NCBI GenBank assembly: GCA_020086605.1
Contig: JACBWW010000046.1
Location: forward strand, 5,827,945 to 5,891,944
DNA: 64,000 nucleotides
Direction of reading: 5' to 3'
Origin: Lanius collurio
Taxonomy: Eukaryota > Chordata > Aves > Passeriformes > Laniidae
Part shown: positions 36,435 through 49,529 of the stretch, piece by piece
How the letters are laid out: each line of letters begins with the position of its first letter
Numbering within the stretch: position 1 is the first letter of the stretch
The notes under the pieces: model-generated
What the model saw: only the letters and a program-made list of their open reading frames with translations
Database searches by the model: none
Told to the model about the DNA's origin: nothing
Translations under genes and position numbers: made by a program

Positions 36435-38468
36435 CGCACATTTCTGTGGCTTAAAAAGAAGAAAAATCAAACCCAAAACCACACACAGCCCTCTTTAGTA
36501 AAAGTTTTGTGCACATAGGAAACAAAGGCATCAGCATTTGCTTGTCAGAGCTAATAAAGTTTGCTTGGATCTTAATTTTTCTGCTTGATTTCACAAAGTA
36601 ATGGAAACTTCCTTTTTGCTGCAAGCCCTTTTCCCCTCTTTTTAAAAAATACTCTTAAAAGAACATCTTTTGGTCAATGAGTTGATGGAATTTTGCTTAG
36701 GAGGCAGTTTGAGTATACTTTGCAACTGGTCAGTCAAAACTTATAGGACAAACTACTTGTGCCTGAAGGTCATTCCTCCTAGTTGAAAACCACCTAGATC
36801 AAATAAACCTTGAACTACAGGTTTCATAGGAGCTTTTGAGCATGTAAGTGAGGCTTTTGTAATCGGAGTGATCTGATAAAACCTTAAAAACCAGGGTTCT
36901 CTTAAAGAAAATAGTTCCACTTGAGGTGATAAAAGCCACATATGGTAAACTTTGCTTGCTACCTCCTGATCACCTGTGAAACACCAAATAGTCCCCACTC
37001 CAGAGGAACAGACACCAAACTACTGGTGCCATACCCTTGTCATGGAGGGGATGCACCCAAAAAAAGTTGATTTGAGAGCAAGACCAACAGCCTTTGAAGA
37101 AGGAGCCTCTTCTAGCTCATTCTCTAGCTCACATTTGATATTCCATGACTACAGTGTCTTGCTGCTTGCCTCCTGGCTGACATGACACAGGAAGATTTAA
37201 GAGGTTAGGATAAGGAAGGGCCTGCGTAATTGAAAGCAAACAAACAGCTAAGACAAAGAAAGAAACATAAAACAGCAACCTCAAAGCCACAAATAGAAAA
37301 CAGGCTTTCCAGATTGATTGGTTCAAATTTGTTTATTTGAAGTCCCAAAAGTTTGCGTTGTCACTCTTTTGGGGTGTCTCTCCAATTTGGCAATATGTTG
37401 ACCATGTGTTTGCAGATCAGTTCTTCACAAGAAAGACCCTGGTTTTTGATGTGTTGGTGTTGCCTTAAACTTTTAAATTGAAAGGAGGGTGGCAAGCTCC
37501 AAAGACTGATTTGTAATCGTGACATTCAGGTGCTGCTTTGGAGGGAATTATGTTCTGTTAAGCTTTTGTTTTTGGAGAATTTTCCTTGGGCACATACTGA
37601 GTGCCAAGATGTGTTACTGATCACTTTTTTCCCAGGTTTAGGAAAGAGGTTTAGGAAGACTGATGCACTTGCTGGCTTTGGAAATCAGTGGATACCTGAA
37701 AAAGTCTGGGTTTACTTTTGTTTTTCAGAGTGTTTTAGATGGAGAGGTGCTTCCTGTCTTCAGTAACAGATCAACAGTGCAGCTGTAAGACATATTTTTT
37801 TAATAGATTTGGCTTAAACACCTTCAAGTCACCAGACAGATATTAACTGTTGGCCATTAATGCATCAGGTCTAAATGCCTTGTTTGTGCCTGAGATTTCT
37901 AAGCTGAATCTTTGCATAACATTAGCTTGGCAGGAATGCCTCCCAAGGACAAACAAGAACTTCCCAGGCCTTCCCATACCTCTCCAGGAAGGAATAAGTA
38001 AATTTTGGGTTATGCTGATACCATCTTGTGCCTTGGTGCTATCAAAGCAAGTCAAAGCTTCCCGCTGCTCTGGTAGCCTGGCTCTGATGTTCTTTCACAT
38101 CCAGGCACATTGTTTATCTTTAACCAAGGCTTGGATATGCTTCAAAAATAGATGACTGTAGTAGCCCAATGCAGTCTGCTTTGGTGTAGGTTTTCTGGAG
38201 TGACTCAGACGTTATAAATACGAAAGTAGCTAGACTTCAAACACCGCTTTTGGACTAGGTTTTCAGAGTTGCCTCCTAAAGCAGCAAAGGGGAACCTTTT
38301 CTTGAAGAAAATCTTTGGGTTTTCTCCTATTTAACACCCCTCCCCCCTTACCCCCCAATTTCTCTTTTCATCTGCACCCTTTGTTCACGTCTGCCTTCCT
38401 GATTAAGAACTAATCAGTGAAGATAGATTAGTCCAGGAGCATTGCAGCCCTTGGGACCTGTGCAGCTC

Positions 38469-38601
38469 TAGCGGGTCAGGAGCTGGGAGGCACCGCGGGG
38501 TCACTGTCACCACTGTGGAGGCTGGAGGAGGCCGACTGAGCCGCGCTTCAGTGCACGGAGGAATGCAGTAACAGGATTTAAAGGAAACGTACAGAACTAA
38601 C
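38469..38601. promoter_or_regulatory. Small CpG cluster in GPC4 intron 1, candidate regulatory element
   Basis: About nine CpG dinucleotides occur in about 135 bp, including CACCGCGGGG and GCCGCGC, in an intron otherwise depleted of CpG. It could be an enhancer or an alternative promoter; no coding exon is evident beside it. Confidence 0.25.
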
Positions 38602-40454
38602 GAGGATTAAGGCTAATTGTCCTACAAGGGGTGGCAGGATATGGCCAGGCAGGGAGCAACTCTTCTGCAAGGGGAAAAGTCTCATAGTTAGGGCCTTGTT
38701 CATGGAGGACTCATGTAGGTTTTGATTGGTTTAGTTGGCTGTGTGGAGAAATGGAAAATAGTGGATGGAAAGGAAAATAAAAAAGTTGAATTCTCCCTTA
38801 AAGACTTCAAGGATGTTAGAGTTGGTGGGAAGCATCCTCCAAATGGCTGGTTCTCACTGTGCCTGGGCTCTGTTTTGCTGGCTTTGCACAACTGTTGATC
38901 TGTGCAGGGAGCTGACATCCCCTGACTGCTCATCTTGTGGCTAGCAGGACGCTCTTGCTGAGTGCCAGTGAGTTTGTTTTGAGCAACGATATGAATGCTG
39001 TTGGAGGTGTTTAGAGGACTCTGCCTCCCCTCGTAGGTCAGGCTGGTTATCAGGTCTTGCAGAAAGGCAGCGGCTATCTCTGAGCTTGAATAAGGGGGGG
39101 ATTTAAGAAGCAAAAGCCCTCTGGCTTGGTCCTCAGCGAGCCAGTGTGTGAAATGCTGTCTGGAGCCAACCATCCATCATCAAGTGGTGCTAGAGGGCAG
39201 CCAGACCAAAAACAGTTATTCACATTGTATTTCCGCGCTTTGGGGAAGATCTGTCCCTGCCTGGAAAGCGTGAAGTTTGCATGCATCCCAACCAGAGGAT
39301 GGAGAGATTATGCCCTTCAAGGCTGTGGTGCCCCTGTTTATCTGCCTTGGTGTCATGGGAGGGGATTAGAGGTAGCAGTGAGGTCTGCTGGGCAGGGTCT
39401 AGGGGCACCAGGGGCCTGTGATTCTCGTCAGGCGTGGATGGACAAGTTGCCCAAGTGAACTTGTCTTTCCTTGGCCCTTGGGTTTTAGCTGTTCCTGATA
39501 GAATCAGTCCAAAGCTCAGTTCTCTGTCCTGTACAGAGGTACCTTTGGGGACATTGGGGGTATGCAGAGACAGGGGAGGTGCCTGATTTCCCAGCTGTTA
39601 GATTACAGCTGGACTTTGCCACACCTGAACCCTTAAAGCTCATCATCTTTTTGTTTCTACTTCCAGTTACCGAAAGTCCTAAGTGCTGACCCCAAAAACC
39701 CCAAGCAAGCCATACTCTTGCAAGTGGAGAAGCTGTGGGCTCACTTTTGCTCCCTCCCTGAGTGAGATTCCTGGGATCAGTGTGTGCTGTGGTGTGGGTG
39801 GCTGGTGGCATGCAGAGCACCAAGAGGCAGGAGATAAGGAGCTGGTGCTCTGGTCCAAAGTCCAGCCTGTGCTGTTGGGAAGAGAGCCATGCCATTGGCA
39901 GCTGCCTGGGATGAGGGTCTCACAGGGCTTTTGCTATCAAAGCAAGGGGAGTAAAAGCAGACCTCCTTGTCCATGTCACTTGGGACTTTTGGGTGGCCCT
40001 GACTGGTCCTGGCTATTTGCCGAGCCCCTGCATCCAGCTTACTCTTCTCCTTGCCCAAAACCAGCCAAGGCAGGGTGAAGGAGTGTGTCCTTACAAGTGG
40101 AAAACATCGTGTATTTATTCATACACTGCCCTTTAATATAGTCATTTGCAGTTGGTCCTGTGTTTTCATTTGGATTTGTTTGTTTGTTTCATGGGCTTTT
40201 TTCCCCTTCTCTTCTGTGTAAAGCTGGTCTTAGAATTTCAGCAGATTCCACAGTGCCTATTTTGGATCCCGCAATAGGGAATTGATCTCTCTGGAAGTTA
40301 ATTAACATCTCTCTTGTGTTCCAATTTATAGATGAGATTATTGTTTGTATAAAGCAAGGGATAATTTTTAAATTTTATTTAAAGTCCAAAACAAGAAGTT
40401 GTGGCTGAATTCCATGAGCCTTGTTTCTTATTTGAGGAATTAAAAACATCTTTA

Positions 40455-40532
40455 GGTTTTGGTTTGGGGTTTTTTTTTTGGTTTTTTTTTGGTTTGGTTT
40501 TTTTTTGGTTTTTTTGTTGTTTTTTTTTTTTA
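40455..40532. repeat. GGTTT/T-run low-complexity tract
   Basis: About 78 bases consist solely of G and T, in T-runs of up to twelve separated mostly by GG or GGGG. The strand asymmetry is complete. It contains about six GG-or-longer runs, so quadruplex formation is conceivable but the loops are long. Confidence 0.9.
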
Positions 40533-43492
40533 AGTTTTGCTTGGGTCACAGCTACCAGTTTGCATGCCCTTAGTGTTCTTACTGCTGTGGAACTCATGGA
40601 AATGGTAGCTCTGCTTTGTGTCATGGTGCATGTGTGGTTTTGCTTGTGCAAGCAGGAAAGCGTCACTTCTGCACTTCTGTTGATCCCCTGCATAGCTGGT
40701 AACATAGGTAAGGGGGTTTTGCCACACAACCACAGTGCCTTGGGACAGTGGTGCTTGCCTTGAAATGTGCCAGTGCCACTAGTTGGGAGGGCAGTGGCTT
40801 CCCATTGTGCATTGTAGCGCAGCTCTCGGCTGAGATGATCTGTGTCTCCACAAAACCATGAATGTCTTACATCCTTCTGAGTTTCTTTTGTAATTTTGGG
40901 GGGTATTTTTCCACATAAAGCATGATCCTCAGAATCACAAGTATCATCTTCTGGTAGATGTGGGACTTGGCAGTGGATGACCAGTCTGCTGAAACAAATA
41001 GGTGAGCCTGGGTGCATCTCACAAGAAACCTACTATGTGGCTCTGAAATGTTTTTGTGAATTGACACTGGAATCAGCTGTGTTTGAAAAGGAAAAAAATT
41101 ACTGGAAAAGTGGTTGCCAGCAGCATATTCCTACTTTTTCCTACCTGCCCATGTGTGGTGTGAGCATCCCTGGAGGTGCTTGGTGGAGGGTCTGGGGCAT
41201 GCAGAGGGAGAGGGGCTAAAAGTGGAGGAAGAAAATGTTAAGAAGGAAAAATATTCCCATTTAAGCGGCATTGGTTGTGATGGGTTTAGTTTCGGTCAAA
41301 GGCTGCTTTTTTTGGGAAATAGCTGAAAGCTTTAGGGGAAAAAAATACAAACAGGCAGTTTTCTTGGCTTTGTTTTAGCTTCTTAATGGAGAATTTGAGG
41401 GGGGAAAAAAAAGATTGTCTCAATGAAAGTAACTGTCTGCCAGCCAGATCTGTTTGTGCCTGTTGAGGCTTCAGTAATTCTGTATATTTGCTGTTCCAAA
41501 TGGATTCTCTTCCCTACTTCCTCTTTTGCCCCCTTTAATTGTGTGAAATTATACTTTGTGAGTTTTTTGGATTACCCTGGTAAAACCTGCTTGCCAGTCT
41601 CTTAGTTGAATTTTGAAGTCTGATTGCTGGCTGTATGTAACTTCTTTTTACTGTGACTTTTACTCTGTCGTAAAGGTAAGAATTACTGACTACAAGTATT
41701 GGGCTTTTTATATGTTCTTTGGTAGCTGATAGAGGGGCTCAGTCATCCCAGAGAGGGGTTAGTCTATTGTATGCCTGGTGTATCCAACCTCCTCACTAGA
41801 GAAGTGGGAAAAAACCAACAACAATTTTCAGCATACCTTTTCCCTTGTGTAACACCACTCACTTAGTGCGTGTAGGCAGAGGCATGTTATGAAAACTATT
41901 TCATGCCTAAAGAATTTGGTGATAATAAAGAGAATTTGCATTTCCTAAGTTCTCACTCAGCAATATCAAGGAGCGTTTTTTAGTTTTCTTTCTTTAATTA
42001 AGAAACAACTCTCGGTTTTCACTGAAAGTTTCTCTTAGCTAGAGCCAGGGAGAATCCTCTAGTTAACCAGAGTTACTTCCTTTTCAGATTTGCTTAAATA
42101 GTAAGATTAATTATGTAATATTTTAATATTCTTTTTTTCCCCCCCTTGCCTTATTTGTATATTCAGGTCTCCATGTGGTTTCTCTCTCTTCTGATGTGTT
42201 TGCAGAAATATATTATCTTCATCTGTCTGGTTTGTGTTTGGTGTGCCACTAATTGACTCAATATCCTGTTTGTTGGAATGAAAGCGGGCCCTATCATGGC
42301 TTATTTTTCCAGGGTGTAAAACCTTGCAGTATTTGGGCCACCCTGTCAGGTAGGAAATTGTTGGCTGTGCTGTGGAAATGAAGCAGTGTTGGTATTTTAC
42401 CTCAGGTGAGCTGGGTTTTAGCTTTTAATGAACTCTTTAGACCTCACTGAAGTGAAGGCAAGATCCTGCATCCTCCTTGCTTAGACAACACCTGACAAGG
42501 GCAGAGTCCCCAGTTCCTACAGATGTGCTATAGAGAGTTTTTTGGTTTGGTCCTTGTGGTCCTCCACCTGAACCTGAACCTCTGTTACTCAACCTCAGTC
42601 TGAGAGCTGGGCAGGAGGGAATCTCAGTTGACCAGTGATGCTTCTCTGGGCTGGTATGGAGAGCAGAGACAGATCTTTGTGTTTTGTTTGGGGCTGAAGA
42701 GCTGGGTTAGGAGTGTGGGAAGGGCTGTCCTGGTTTATCCCTGCCCAGGAGGGATATTTCAAAATCACTCCGAGTGACTTCAGCAGACAGCGTTTACCCA
42801 GACTCTATCCTTCAGGGACTGACTCTGTCATCGGGTCTAGAATGAGCTTTGCAGTGGTTATTTGGACCTGGGTGGGTGGATGCAAGAGCCCTCTTTGTGT
42901 CCTAAGTTGCTCTTTCTAGTAGAAAGTTAGGTTTCTTAATCTGTATTTAGCTTAATGTACACGCATGGGTATAAATCTCTCTTGTTCTTTGCACTCCCTG
43001 ACCCTCTTGGCAGTAAATTTTGGAACCGAAAGCTGTCAACAAAGCAAAATGGAAAAATAGAAGCCAGACAGACCTTGGTTGCCTACGACATTTTAAGTAA
43101 CCGTAGGTATGCTCTATGGAAATAATTAGGATTATTTGTTGTGTTGAAGGGAGGTATGTCACTGAGGTATTGTGTGCATTGCTGTTCCCATGCCTGTGAG
43201 ATGGATTAGCAGCTGAGTTAACAGATGCAGTAAAGCTCAACTGAAAATAGTTCACTCTTGTTAAGCGTAGGTGAAAGGGATTTGGTTTGGGTATCAAAGA
43301 GTGTATTTTGACTGCTTGACAATTTTGCAAAAAAAGAAAAAAATCATTTCACTATTACAAGCTTTCTCTGGGAGTCTGGGGAATTTTTTTGTGCCATTAG
43401 AGTAATAAGCAAAAAACTGAAATGCACATTGATTAATAACCTAAGTGGAAGTGCAGGGGAAACAAGTGGCTTTAACATTAATAAAGCAAATA

Positions 43493-43513
43493 AACCATTT
43501 ATATAAAATGGTT
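43493..43513. repeat. Short perfect inverted repeat (8-bp arms, 5-nt loop)
   Basis: AACCATTT at 43,493-43,500 and AAATGGTT at 43,506-43,513 are exact reverse complements around an ATATA loop. AT-rich hairpins of this size can arise by chance in 64 kb. Confidence 0.7.
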
Positions 43514-46500
43514 GCTAATTGAGTGGGATGTTAAATATGCTGCACTCTGGCACATGGTGCCAAACTGTGGTCCTTCCATAACCCTACCAGTCAGCTTTGG
43601 GAACTGACTACATGGTGAGGATGTCTTCTGGCTTAAAAAATCCTGGGTGGTTGGGGAAAAAAAAAGGTTCAGGTGGAGATGAGAATCCTTGATAGTTAAA
43701 TTCAGAGCCAAGATCTTCTGTGACTGTGAAAGGACTGGAGCCCCAGGCCTGGATGGAGAGTGGTGTTGGCTGCTGACCTTCATGGTGAGGACCTGAGTTA
43801 GGGGAGATGGGGTGTACTCTCTCTTCTGGTGCTTTTTAGGTATGAGGTCCCAATAGGAATTTCTAATGTTTTGAGGAGGGAAGAAAGCAAGCTGTGGTTG
43901 CACAAGCCTTTGGAATGGGAATGGGAAATGATTCATGTTGGAAAATGGGAGTATGTTGTGTCTGGTGATAGATGCAGGGATGCTGCTGCATGAAATGCTT
44001 CTCCTGGAAGTGTGTAGTTAAAATAAGGGTTTGGGATGGTTGTAACACCATGCACTCAGAAGCATCGAGGGAAATTCAGCCCTAGATGTGCCAGCCTGGT
44101 TTGCCGTGCTCTGATCAGCAGCTCTGCATCATTTGCAGGATGTAAGCATAGGAGTCTTAACTCTGCTGCCCTTGATGGGTGTGTCACCACTGTTAGCAGG
44201 ACCTCAGTGCTGTTCTACATCCCTTCCTTCCTGGCATGCAACCATCTCCACAGGAGTATTCTCCCCAGTAAAATAAACACAAGGCTGACAGCAGCACAGC
44301 TTTAAAGCAAGTGGGAGAACACTGACCACCCAGTGAAGACTACAACTAAAAACTCAAGTTTGCTGCTTCTGCCAGGCAGAAAGCATGTCTTGAAGCAGTG
44401 CATGTGTGTGATAGCCAAGGTGGAGGTGGCAGAGCTGCTTTAGGGCTGCGGTGGTACCCCTGAGACATATATTTTTTCCTCCCTTTGATGTTCACAGCTT
44501 AGTTACTTTAATTTCATCTGGAAATAGTTAAGTGCCAAGACAGTGCATTTTGATTGTGCTTTGTTAGCCAGTGTCTAACAACAGTGTAAGCAGTGATTAT
44601 ACTGCGGCTGTGCTGACATCCCGTAGGGATTATGGCAGTGCTGTTGAAGATGGACAAAAGCTCATGGTCCATTCCCAGAGGTGCTGAGCATCCCCAGATC
44701 ATTTTGTAGCCAGGAAAATTGGGCATTTTTCGTATTTTGGGTAAATTGGAGGTGATTGGATTGAGTTCGATAGTTGAGTGATTGGACAGTTCGATAGCTG
44801 TGCCTGTCTCAATGACTGCCAAAGTTAGTCACAAGCTCATGCTTTTCTTTCTTCTTCTTGCCCTTGCTAATGCGGAGCTGGAGCAGTGGAGCTATGCTCA
44901 GGGGTGATGCTAGTGTTTCTTGTCATCTTTGTTGGGGGTTTTGTAAAGCTTTGGTAGCATGTCAATTATATATGATGAGTGGAAGCCTAATATTCTGTGA
45001 TAATTAGAAGGCAAGTCTAGTGTGAAATTGGATTAGGGCCCATCATTACAGTCCAGGATTCTTTTGGTAGTTGGTTCAGAGGAAGTCATAAAACTCCTTT
45101 AAAGATGACACAGGCCTATGTGTGCTAGACGGGAGAGGCAAAGCACAAGGCTGAAATTCCGGCCCTGCTCTCAAGTCCTTAGCAGTGTTTGCCTCCTGCT
45201 CTTCCCCCACCCATCCTTATTTCTCACATGGGAGCAAAGTCCAGCAGCAACATCTCAGACCATAAACCACTTCTGGCTTGTTTACTGAGCTCCATTAAAG
45301 GGCTGGGCTGTGTGGGGAGCTTTTTAAGGAAATGCTCATTGCCCAACTGCTCCTGAAGCTTAGGTAGTTTTGTAGTTAGCTGTCCATGAACTTGGGCAAG
45401 GTGAGGAGAAGCAGGCTCGGAAGGCATGCTGGATGTCCAGAAAAAACATTTTGAAAAGGTCTTGGAAAATAATTTGGTAAAGAGAATTGCTTTTCAGTAT
45501 CATGTAGCCCCTGAGTTTGCACTGCTCACTTACTCATTTGATGAAAACTTGTTTTTCAACACATTGCAAAATAGTTACTTGATTTGGAAGAAACTCTCTG
45601 TGCCTTGAGTCTGCTAAATGTGGTGTTTCTGTAATGACTTAAATCATAAGTTTGCAGGATTACCTTTTTGAGCACATTTCCTTGGATGTACAGATGGTAA
45701 CATCATGTACCATCACATTTCTGTCTTTAAACAACCACCTCCATTCCCCAGAGGTGTGCTGTTAACCAGCCAAAGGAGCAAGTTTCTTTCATAATTTTTG
45801 GTCCCTCATTTTTCTCTCTGTACTCATATGTATCATAAAATAAGGAAAATTCTTGCTGCAGCACGCCATGAGAAAGATCTGCTGCAAATCCATTGAAAAG
45901 CCATGGTGATGGTGTACATATGCGGTAGGCATTTGGAGTCAATCTCTGCTACTTGAGCTCTTTTTGCCCTGCGGCCCTAAATGTGATGATTGCACACCCT
46001 GCTAAACAATTCAATAAAACGCCTAACTTGAGAGAAGGCTGTGACAGAGTTATACTTTTGCTGTGCTCACATAATGATAAATTACAAAAGCTGCCGAGGT
46101 TTTCACACTCGACAGTAGATGAAGAATTGCCTTGTATGGGCAGTGTTTGATGAGTTTTAAGTTGGGAAATAATTATTGCCGAATGTGTCCTTGACAGTGA
46201 GTGCACACCATGAGCGTTCTTTACACAGTATACGTAAACATTAGATCTCTGCTGAGTGTGCCTAAATACACATATTTTTCACTTATTTTTCTTAGGGGAG
46301 TTCACTGCCAATATGACAAAGAGTGTTGGCTTTGATCTTGGCTCCAGGTCGGTGTTTGTGTGTGCATAACTGGTCCATGCTCCCATGGAGCTCTCCAGCC
46401 TTCATTGCTTCCATTCCCCTGCTGTGTTTGAAAGCTGTTTGATGATGTCTTGCATCAGGGTCTGTCCCTGTGGAATGAGTCCCATGGATGGCCCCTGAAT

Positions 46501-49370
46501 GGATCAGCTCTGATGGCAGATTTAAAAGGCCACATTTCTCACACACTGTGCCAGTGCCTATTGGTTTGATCAAGTGAGGATGTATTCTTATATATGCAGT
46601 TGTGCTAAGGACAAACTTTCCTGTGGGAAAACTGGGGCCCCCAGTGTCTTCCAGTGGCTTTCCACTGGCACCTCCCCCTGTGGCATAAGAAAACGGCAAG
46701 AAAAGCAGCCCACAGACCTAAACTTTCTGGTGTTTAAATGCTGGGTAGCAGAGTGCATCCTCCTAAGATTAACACTGAGTAGCCAGAGCTCCTCAGCTCC
46801 AGACAGTTAATTCTTGATCATGAGCCAAGACCACGTAGTGCTGACGTGACGGAGAAATATCTTCCATAATTAGATTGCTTGGTCATTCATTTTTGAATGT
46901 TTGAGTTACATTTTGAAGTGTTATTTCTCAATGATCAAACAAATGGGATCTGTGCAAGCTTGATTTACTGTCAGTAGTGCTCTTGGTTGGCTTTGCATGT
47001 GTGTCCTGGGGAGGCACTGTCAAATCTGGGACAAGATTATTTACAATAATGTAAATAGATGTGAAATTGATACCTGTATTTGTGAACTACATTGGGCTTT
47101 TTTTTAATAATAAATAAATTGGAGAAGTTGTTTAAACTATTGTATTAGGGATCCTAGGGCATGTGTGCCTTCAGAAGTGTCTGTGAAGTGTAACTAGGAA
47201 AAGAAATCCCATTATCAGTAGGTTTGAATTTGCTTTGGTGCTGTTCATGGTTAGCGTTGTGGCAGAGTCCTTAGTCCTGTATTGGAATTGGAGCAGAGAT
47301 TCAAGGTGAAATAAAGCACTGACACTTGTGTTCTTTCTTATTTTCATGCTTGGTGGTAAGGTGGGCTCAGAGAGGAGTGTCCAGGTGTGCTCCAGGATGG
47401 ATTGAGTGGGCAGGATCTGAAAATCTGGGTGCACCCCTTCATCTTTTTTTAAAGGACTTATGGAGGTACCTAGAGCTGCCTCCCTTAAAGCTGTGTATTT
47501 GCTCCTCTGAGACAGAAAGAAGTAGTCCATGAAAAAGAAGATACATCTGTAAGGAGTCAGTGAGATTTTTATGTGTTTTCCAAAAGCTGTGCTTAAGCAG
47601 TGCTGCTTCCCATAGCAGACTTGAGCTTTCCATAATTGAAGAGCAATGCATGGTCTTGTGCAATAGATTAGCTGAGTCAGAACTATCTGCTGGTCAAGGT
47701 CTCTCTGTAGATGCCACAGAAAACAAACAAACCCTGTGGCATAAAAGGGAAATAAATTTTATGAGGAGAGGTTCTTAGGAACTATATGCATAGAGAGAGG
47801 TAAAAATATTTGTGTTGTATTTTAAGATAGTCCTGAAGTGTCTGTAAGGAGAGACGCTAACCTTTCTGGGCTAGGAAGTCATGCAAAGTGATACAAAGGT
47901 TCATTATCTGGGGAAAAGACACAGTTGAGAAGTCTTGCACAAGGCAAGCAGAGCATCAACCTGGTGTATTAACCATGGGAAGGCTTTGAACTGTCCAAAA
48001 CCTGCTTTTGTTTCCCTAAACCCAGTTTTGGTGCTCTAACAGGCAGGATGGATGGCTCTTCCTTTGGAGTGTGGTGCACTGCCTCTCAGGAAGGTGTTAT
48101 TTTCTGCATGGGGACTGACAAGTCCTTTGCAGGTCTGACAGTGAGTCTCTGAACCTCCACAGTGGTTGGAGGTCCTTGGCAACTTCCAAGGGTGGGAGCA
48201 GGCAGGGAAGAGCCTTTCTTTCTCTGTTTCCTCAGAATGAAGGATAAGGTCTGGCAGCAGGGTGTGAAATGGAAGGGAAGGCAGCAGCTTACATGTTGGC
48301 TGTGTCTTCTAAAATACCATCTGACTTGGAAATATTAGTTTCTCATCCTGACTGCTTGTTTTGATTGTATCTTCTGTGTTGACAAAGATTTGTATAATTT
48401 GCCCAAATTTGAACCACTTCAGCATTAGCCCACCTACTTTGTGGTGATGCTGCCTTGTGGGGCCTGTTAGAGAGCTAGAGCTGAGGACTGCTCTGGCAAG
48501 GGTTTATCTTGGCCCACAAAACTTGATAATGGTGTTTTATGGGTGGTCCTGGAAGGGGACAGCTTCATCCCACAGTGCTGCAAGGCATCTAAAAGCAAAT
48601 TATATGGGTCCAGATCCTACGTCCAGATTGTCTGAGAGATTTTGAAATGGAGCTGTTGTAGATACTAGAACACTTGGTGGTGATCCCTTTGACCAAGCCA
48701 GCTTGAGCTAGATGACTCTTAGGAGAGAATTATCTTAAGGAAAAAAATATCTGTTTGAAGTCTCCAAAAACAAACCCCCTGTTTCTTCCAGGATGATGAC
48801 CCAAAACCATAAAATTGGGAGCTGGGAAATATAAAGTGTTTTCATGAGCCAATGCATAAAACAAGTATAATTTAGTGTTAGTGACACCTGTGCTTCTGAG
48901 AGAGATTACTTCTCCTCTGATAATTGGACAGAGGAGAGGTGAAATAAAAAGCACTTACCTGGACAAAAAGGGCCATTGCCACTGATGTTGTGTATTAGCT
49001 GAATGAACTGGAAGTATTTAAAATACTCAGCAAAAATTTCATGCGAGTTACCATATACAATGTATGTACATACAGGCCAATTTTATGATTCCTCAAATTT
49101 TACTGTACAAGATGAGTATCTGTTTATTCTGTTTATTAACTGAATAAGTAAGAGGACACTTTTTAATGTTCTTGTAGAAAGAAAAGGTTTTTACATGTGT
49201 TGCTATAAAGTTTAAAGAGTCAGGTTGTGATGTGCTTGGCTCACTGCTCACAGTGGGGGGATCTCCTTGGAAGGAAATGGTGCTGCAGATCCTCACACAC
49301 CCTGCCTCATGAGACCTCTTTTCTCTGGCATAGAGTCCTTTTAACTTGGGATGTCTTCTCTGCTTTTCAG

Positions 49371-49529
49371 GTGACCACTTGAAAGTCTGCTCACAAGGCT
49401 ACACATGCTGCTCTCAGGAAATGGAGGAGAAGTACAGTCAGCAGAGTAAACATGACTTCAGAAATGCCGTTGTAGAGTTTAGTAATCACCTACAAACCAT
49501 GTTTAGTTCCCGATACAAGAAGTTTGATG
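49371..49529 (+). CDS. GPC4: Glypican-4 exon 2
   Basis: This 159-bp exon covers residues 57 (split Gly) to 109 and starts the split codon of residue 110. It begins GDHLKVC and contains the family pattern C-x5-CC (Cys63, Cys69, Cys70 in [14 protein letters not shown]), whose cysteines form conserved disulfides in the glypican core, and it ends with SRYKKFD. The sequence [10 protein letters not shown] identifies GPC4 rather than GPC6. The acceptor is a pyrimidine-rich stretch ending TTTTCAG; the donor is GATG|GTAAGTG with GT at 49,530-49,531. The phases (1 in, 1 out) agree with exons 1 and 3. At residue 94 I see serine in the EFSNHL segment, where human GPC4, as I recall it, has a cysteine. Confidence 0.95.

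Larger units (their letters stand above)
19477..49370 (+). other. GPC4: GPC4 intron 1 (29,894 bp)
   Basis: The intron is bounded by GTGAGT at the donor and a pyrimidine-rich TGCTTTTCAG acceptor. A long first intron is usual for glypican genes. It contains the 3' part of the CpG island, a TTG/T-rich tract, one solo LTR, two CpG-dense patches, several T-rich tracts and AT-rich blocks. I see no additional exon: the many short open frames on both strands lack splice context or recognisable homology. No tRNA or other structural RNA was recognised. Confidence 0.9.

Noticed and set aside
48661..48730. A GCTAGATGACTCTTAGG stretch reminiscent of the 3' end of avian CR1 LINEs
   Set aside because: The diagnostic CR1 3' octamer repeats and the flanking consensus are absent; the similarity is too short to call.
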